Positions 12,224 to 16,163 of a stretch of DNA of 16,163 nt are shown piece by piece. The stretch lies in the NCBI GenBank assembly GCA_022842805.1, contig JALHOX010000019.1, forward strand, positions 1 to 16,163, written 5' to 3'. A program made the position numbers and the translations under genes. How positions within the stretch are numbered: position 1 is the first letter of the stretch; the number at the start of each line of letters is the position of its first letter. The notes beneath the pieces are model-generated. The model was not told the DNA's origin and did not search any database. It saw only the letters and a list, made by a program, of their open reading frames with translations. This stretch comes from Phycisphaerae bacterium (lineage in GTDB: Bacteria; Planctomycetota; Phycisphaerae; UBA1845; Fen-1342).

Positions 12224-15163
12224 ATGAAAACGCAACGTATGCGCACGTGCATCACAATCACGATCGGCGCGATTGGGCTATCGGCATCGGCGAGCGTGGC
12301 GGCAACGCCGGAGTTGGTGCGAGACCTCAGAAGCGAGCCGATTCCGCAGAATTCGTGGCCGAACCATTTCGTCGAGGTAAATGGGGCGGTGCTCTTTCGC
12401 GCGAGTCGATACGACCTTGGCAGCGAGGTCTGGCGTTACGACCTTGACTCGGGTGCGACCACGCTGCTTCGCGATTTCAACCCGGGTCCTGCCGACAGCC
12501 TCCAGTTCGACGGACCAACGGTGCAGCCAGTCGTTGCGGGAGGTTACGCATATTTCTTTGCGGACGACGGCTCGCGACGAGTGCAGCTTTGGCGCTCCGA
12601 CGGCACCTCGGCAGGTACGCAAACGGTCATCGATATCGAGCCGGGAATGCAAGATAGCTGGTCGCTCCACTTACGCACGAACGGGACGCATGTTTTCTGG
12701 CGAGACGCGTTCCGTCTTTGGCGGACCGACGGGACCACATCGCAGCAGATCGCGATGCCTCCGAATCTTTTCATAGGCCCATCGATTTCATTGTTCCTAT
12801 CCGGAGAGCGAGCCTATCTTTGGATCCCAACCCTGACGTTCGGCGTTGAGTTGTGGACAGTCGGCCCGGGTGAATCCGCTGCCACGCTGGTTCGCGATAT
12901 CTATCCTGGGGGCGGCAATGCCACTACGGGCTCCCCAGTGTCGATGACGATGGCTGACATGGGCGAGTTCGTCCTGTTTTTCGCCGATAACGGCACACTC
13001 GGCCTTGAACTTTGGCGGACGGACGGCACGGCGCAGGGCACGTCCCTGGTCCGCGACATTGCTCCGGGCCCGGGCTCGTCGATCAGCCCCTTCGGGAATC
13101 CGGCCCCATATCTGCCCGTTCGGGATGGTTACGCCTACTTCGTTGCGGCTGACAGCGGGTCAAACTATGAAGTCTGGAGATCGGACGGCTCCGCCCAAGG
13201 AACACAGTTGGTAAGCGATGTATACCTCGGAGCGGCGTCGTCACAGCCCAATTACTTCGCCGTGCTTCCAGATGTTGTGTTGTTTAGGGCCTTCACCCCG
13301 AGCAACGGTCCGGAGCTATACCGAACCGATGGCACGCCCGCCGGAACATCTATTTTGCGGGAGTTTGTTTCAGGCGCTGGTGGCATTTCGCTGAGTCAGC
13401 CACCCGCAACTCTGAATGGACGCGCCTACTTCAATGCCCCGACAACGAGTCAGGGTGAAGAGCTTTGGGTTACGGACGGCACATCCGAAGGCACATTGCT
13501 GGCGGCGGATGTCGTCCCTGGATTCAATTCATCGCGGCCGCGCGGCTTCGCGGCGACGCCAAGCGCAGGGTTGTTTTTCACTGCGATGAGTCCCGACGTT
13601 GGGGCCGAGCCCTATCGACTATTACCGGGTAGTACGGTGGCTGAGCTGGTCGCCAACGCGGCCCCGGATGTGGGAGGAAGTGTTCCGACCTCGGTCACGG
13701 CGGATGGATCTCGGATCTACTTCGCGGCCCGCGGCGATGGGCAAGTTGGCGACTTTCTCTGGCGGACCGATGGTGACGCAATCTCGACTCACGTCGTTCC
13801 GTTCGGCATTGGAACGGCCGCGCGCAACCCAAGGAGCTTGAAATCCTACGATGGCTCGTTGTATTTCGCCGCGAACGGAAACGATAGCGCGGGCGTTGAG
13901 TTGTGGCGCACCAACTTGAGTACGGTCGCAACCACGCGCGTGACAAATCTATGGCCAGGCGTAGGCGGCAGCGAGCCCGACGGGTTGACGACTTCCCCAT
14001 TCGGACTGATTTTCTCAGCGGCTGAAAGTTCTTCCACCCGCCGCCCCTATCGTTTCAATCCCACGCTCCAGACGCCGCTCATCAGGCTGGCCAACGTGAT
14101 TCAGACCGGCGTAAGCGATGTCAATCAGATTCAGGAATTCTATTTTGACAACGCCAGCGGAAAGGTATTCTTCTCCGCCGCCATTGGCAGCTCATCCAAT
14201 GAGGAATTGTGGGTGTCCGATGGCGGTCTCGATTCAGCATTGGAGATTTCAATCAATTCAAGCGCGACCCTGGGCAGTGACCCGCGCGGCTTCGTCGCGT
14301 TTCACGGAAAGGTGTATTTCCGCGCAACGCGTAGCCCTGAAGGGGCCGAACTCTGGGCGAGCGACGGGACGCTGCAGGGGACTTCCCTCTTTGCCAATAT
14401 CAACCCGGTGGCGTTTGCGGATAGCAATCCCGGCGAGTTCCACGTCTTCCAAGACAAGCTGTTATTCGCAGCATCCGGCGCCGGCGGCCGCGAATTGTAT
14501 GCAGTTCAGGCGCTGCCTGACGGCGGCGCGAGCGGACCGACAATGGTTCGCGATATCGCCCCGATGTCGAGCAACTCCGATCCGACTGAACTGACCAGTG
14601 CAGACGGCATACCCGGTGCCGTTTTCGCAGCCACCACGCCCGCCGAGGGCCGCGAGCTCTGGATCACCGACGGGACGAACGAGGGGACGCAACTTCTCGT
14701 CGACATTTTCCCCGGTTCGTACAGCTCGGCTCCGGCCAATTTTGCCGCCGCCAGCGGTTATGTCTACTTCACGGCAATGTCGCCCGACTATGGCGTCGAG
14801 CTGTGGCGCACCGACGGCACGCCCGAGGGCACCATTCTCTACGCCGACATCGAGCCGGGGCCGACTAGTAGCCTTCCCGCCGACTTCGAGTTCGCACCGG
14901 GCAGACTCTACTTCAGCGCCGAAACCCCCAGCCTCGGCCGCGAGCTCTGGAGCATCGCCATCCCCACCGGCCTGACTGGCGACATGAATTGCGACGGCTT
15001 CGTCACCGTCGCCGACATCGGCGGCTTCGTCCTATCACTGACCGACCCCGCAGCCTACGCGGCGCAGTTCGAGACTTGCGATATTCGCCAGGCCGACATC
15101 AACGACGACGGCTTCGTCACCGTCGCCGACATCGGCTCCTTCGTAGCCTTGCTCACCCAGTGA
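12224..15163 (+). CDS. Giant secreted ELWxxDGT-repeat protein with dockerin-like tail, paralog B
   Basis: Predicted 979-residue secreted protein, 112 bases after paralog A and on the same strand. The signal peptide (MKTQRMRT start, cleavage near SVA-AT, 26-27) is preceded by a good ribosome-binding site. The body repeats the A architecture blade by blade: early EVWRYDL, then ELWTVGPG, ELWRTDGTAQGT, EPYRLLPG, RPYRFNP, ELYAVQALPDG and ELWITDGT occur in the same order as their counterparts in A, including the degenerate ones. A and B therefore arose by full-length duplication, not by separate repeat growth. The tail (915-979) has loops DMNCDGFVTVAD and DINDDGFVTVAD, plus Cys in ETCD. The likely role is calcium-dependent attachment of a large propeller-like surface protein; ligand unknown. 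The stop codon lies in the octamer repeat described at 15160-15289. Confidence 0.88.
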   Translation: MKTQRMRTCITITIGAIGLSASASVAATPELVRDLRSEPIPQNSWPNHFVEVNGAVLFRASRYDLGSEVWRYDLDSGATTLLRDFNPGPADSLQFDGPTVQPVVAGGYAYFFADDGSRRVQLWRSDGTSAGTQTVIDIEPGMQDSWSLHLRTNGTHVFWRDAFRLWRTDGTTSQQIAMPPNLFIGPSISLFLSGERAYLWIPTLTFGVELWTVGPGESAATLVRDIYPGGGNATTGSPVSMTMADMGEFVLFFADNGTLGLELWRTDGTAQGTSLVRDIAPGPGSSISPFGNPAPYLPVRDGYAYFVAADSGSNYEVWRSDGSAQGTQLVSDVYLGAASSQPNYFAVLPDVVLFRAFTPSNGPELYRTDGTPAGTSILREFVSGAGGISLSQPPATLNGRAYFNAPTTSQGEELWVTDGTSEGTLLAADVVPGFNSSRPRGFAATPSAGLFFTAMSPDVGAEPYRLLPGSTVAELVANAAPDVGGSVPTSVTADGSRIYFAARGDGQVGDFLWRTDGDAISTHVVPFGIGTAARNPRSLKSYDGSLYFAANGNDSAGVELWRTNLSTVATTRVTNLWPGVGGSEPDGLTTSPFGLIFSAAESSSTRRPYRFNPTLQTPLIRLANVIQTGVSDVNQIQEFYFDNASGKVFFSAAIGSSSNEELWVSDGGLDSALEISINSSATLGSDPRGFVAFHGKVYFRATRSPEGAELWASDGTLQGTSLFANINPVAFADSNPGEFHVFQDKLLFAASGAGGRELYAVQALPDGGASGPTMVRDIAPMSSNSDPTELTSADGIPGAVFAATTPAEGRELWITDGTNEGTQLLVDIFPGSYSSAPANFAAASGYVYFTAMSPDYGVELWRTDGTPEGTILYADIEPGPTSSLPADFEFAPGRLYFSAETPSLGRELWSIAIPTGLTGDMNCDGFVTVADIGGFVLSLTDPAAYAAQFETCDIRQADINDDGFVTVADIGSFVALLTQ
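14945..15033 (+). repeat. 89-base block identical to 11890-11978
   Basis: Second copy of the identical block shared with paralog A, covering the linker and calcium loop 1. Confidence 0.9.
14992..15022 (+). repeat. 31-base direct repeat, calcium loop 1 copy
   Basis: Identical to 15106-15136 (calcium loop 2 of the same gene). Loop 2 of paralog A encodes nearly the same residues with different codons, so the nucleotide identity in B is not required by the protein. Confidence 0.9.
15106..15136 (+). repeat. 31-base direct repeat, calcium loop 2 copy
   Basis: Second copy of the repeat at 14992-15022, 114 bases apart, so the spacing is a multiple of three and recombination between the copies would stay in frame. 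Confidence 0.9.
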
Positions 15164-15289
15164 GCGGTGAGCCAGTGAAACGGTGAAACAATGAATCGGT
15201 GAAACGGACCGCCCGGTCAGACGACCGCCTCTGGCGGATTCGAACCGGGCCGTTCGCCCGTTTCACCGTCGCACCGTTTCACCGTTTCC
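15160..15289. repeat. Octamer array and inverted copy forming a large hairpin
   Basis: From 15160 the plus strand carries six 8-base-like units (consensus GTGAAACG; the first is 7 bases) up to 15206. The first contains the TGA stop of paralog B. An inverted counterpart (TTTCACCG-type units) occupies 15259-15289. Between them, 15208-15217 pairs with 15244-15253 (one mismatch), and a small CCGCC-TCT-GGCGG hairpin lies at 15225-15237. The whole could fold into one long imperfect stem. Six TGA triplets at 15161-15202 cover all three frames. It may serve as a terminator, but no T-run follows; it may also be a dispersed repeat. Confidence 0.75.
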
Positions 15290-15300
15290 CCCTCCCACGG

Positions 15301-15330
15301 TTCACCATCCCCGCCCTCGCCCCATACGAT
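15301..15330 (+). promoter_or_regulatory. Candidate promoter for tssM
   Basis: TTCACC (15301-15306), 18-base spacer, TACGAT (15325-15330), 113 bases before the ATG at 15444. Each box matches 4 of 6 consensus positions. It lies just beyond the inverted octamer array. Confidence 0.3.
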
Positions 15331-15443
15331 AGAAGAGCAGTTAAGCCGCGGCGCCTCATCGCGATGGAGCGCGAAAGCGCCTACGGCGAGAGCGCCTGCC
15401 GCGCAGCCGCGCCGCGTCCGCCCCATCCCGGAGCATCGCTCGC

Positions 15444-16163
15444 ATGGATCAGATCATCTCCAAGTTCATCAAGCTCCCGCCCCATGTCCGGCTCGTCCTC
15501 ATGCTGGCCGGCATCGGCAGCGCACTTTCCGCGCTCTATTTCCTCTTCCCCGCCCTGCGCTCCAAAGAAGCCCGCATGTGGCTGGTCATCGTCGGCCTCG
15601 GCGCGCTGGCCGTCTTCGGGCTGATCGCGCTGGTCCGCCGCGGCCGCGTGCAGAAGCGCACCAAGAGCCTGGCCGACTCGCTCGCGCAGGAAGGCCCCAG
15701 CCGGGCCGATGTCGCCGAGCAGGAAAAGGTCTATCGCGACAAATTCCGCAAAAAGCTCGCCGCTCTCAAAGACGCCGACCTCTCGGTTTATCGCCTCCCT
15801 TGGATCGCCCTCATCGGCGAGCCCGGCTCCGGCAAGACCGCCAGCCTGATCCATTCCGGTCTCGATTTCCCGCTCGGCAAGGAAGAGGTCGCCGGCTTCG
15901 GCGGCACGCGCAACTACAACTGGTGGTTCACCAACGACGCCATCATCCTCGACACCGCCGGCCGCATCGCCTTTCACGAAGAGGGCACGACCGACAAGCC
16001 CGAATGGGAATACTTCCTCAAGCAGCTCCGCTCTCACCGGCCGCGCTGCCCGATTAACGGCGTCGTCATCGCGCTGCCCGCCGACAAGCTGCTGCGCGAC
16101 CCGCCTGAGGAGCGCCTGCAAAAAGCCGCCATCCTGCGCGAGCGCCTGCGCCAGATTCATCAG
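15444..16163 (+). CDS. Type VI secretion membrane ATPase TssM/IcmF, N-terminal part
   Basis: The first 240 codons are present and the frame is open at the window end; family members are usually above 1000 residues. Two membrane segments lie at about 17-37 and 47-64, followed by a basic, charged cytoplasmic linker. The nucleotide-binding core then begins: Walker A GEPGSGKT (125-132), GFGGTRNYNWWFTNDAIILD with Walker B IILDTAGR (167-174), and the conserved NGVVIALP stretch near residue 210. This order is that of TssM (IcmF), the inner-membrane subunit that with TssJ and TssL forms the type VI secretion envelope complex and links it to the baseplate. The start is supported by a modest GGAG 10 bases upstream and by the two membrane segments following at once. 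It is the only type VI gene visible, so it may open an operon that continues to the right. A stand-alone IcmF-like protein is the alternative. Confidence 0.9.
   Translation, partial: MDQIISKFIKLPPHVRLVLMLAGIGSALSALYFLFPALRSKEARMWLVIVGLGALAVFGLIALVRRGRVQKRTKSLADSLAQEGPSRADVAEQEKVYRDKFRKKLAALKDADLSVYRLPWIALIGEPGSGKTASLIHSGLDFPLGKEEVAGFGGTRNYNWWFTNDAIILDTAGRIAFHEEGTTDKPEWEYFLKQLRSHRPRCPINGVVIALPADKLLRDPPEERLQKAAILRERLRQIHQ

Noticed and set aside
15233..15250. tRNA-like T-arm (GGTTCGAATCC on the minus strand)
   Set aside because: The outer T-stem pairs do not match, and no matching acceptor, D-arm or anticodon arm is found at the right distance. It falls inside the octamer hairpin and is likely chance.
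15160..15289. CRISPR array
   Set aside because: Units are 8 bases with no spacers, and one half is inverted; not a CRISPR layout.
15199..15624. 141-codon plus-strand frame overlapping the octamer array and the tssM start
   Set aside because: It begins inside the repeat hairpin and overlaps tssM in another frame; low-complexity product.

Overview
The window is a high-GC bacterial chromosome segment, most likely from a planctomycete, and probably a Phycisphaerae-like lineage. This rests on three secreted proteins that end in a two-loop calcium-binding tail of the GC-type dockerin kind, on two PEP-CTERM proteins, and on the general gene style. That assignment is inference from protein families; no rRNA or other marker gene is present.

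Layout. Positions 1-448 hold no gene I can support. On the minus strand, 488-1207 and 1570-2262 are tandem paralogous PEP-CTERM exported proteins, each followed by a hairpin terminator. A minus-strand pair follows: a 79-residue unknown protein (3301-3540) and, 16 bases further on, a GNAT acetyltransferase (2547-3284). Divergent from that pair is a VTT/TVP38-like membrane protein (3643-4455). It converges on a secreted HAF-repeat protein with a dockerin-like tail (4518-5825, minus). On the plus strand come a DUF5009-type multi-pass acyltransferase-like protein (6079-7539), an exported thioredoxin-fold protein without its catalytic cysteines and with a helical repeat tail (7662-8867), two very large paralogous ELWxxDGT-repeat secreted proteins with dockerin-like tails (9181-12111 and 12224-15163), and the first 240 codons of a TssM/IcmF type VI secretion membrane ATPase that runs off the end (15444-16163).

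The common theme is the cell envelope and export: seven of the ten genes encode exported or membrane proteins, with two different C-terminal sorting or anchoring styles side by side (PEP-CTERM and dockerin-like). No exosortase, cohesin or other type VI gene is in view, so the genes cannot be joined into one pathway. They look like several independent short units.

The most unusual non-coding signal is an 8-base repeat (consensus GTGAAACG). It starts at the stop codon of two of the three dockerin-tailed genes and places TGA codons in all three frames. At the second gene it is mirrored about 50 bases later by an inverted copy, giving a large imperfect hairpin. Other notable points are an 89-base block that is identical between the two giant paralogs, a 31-base exact repeat between the two calcium loops of the second, and a REP-like palindrome read in frame inside the acetyltransferase gene.
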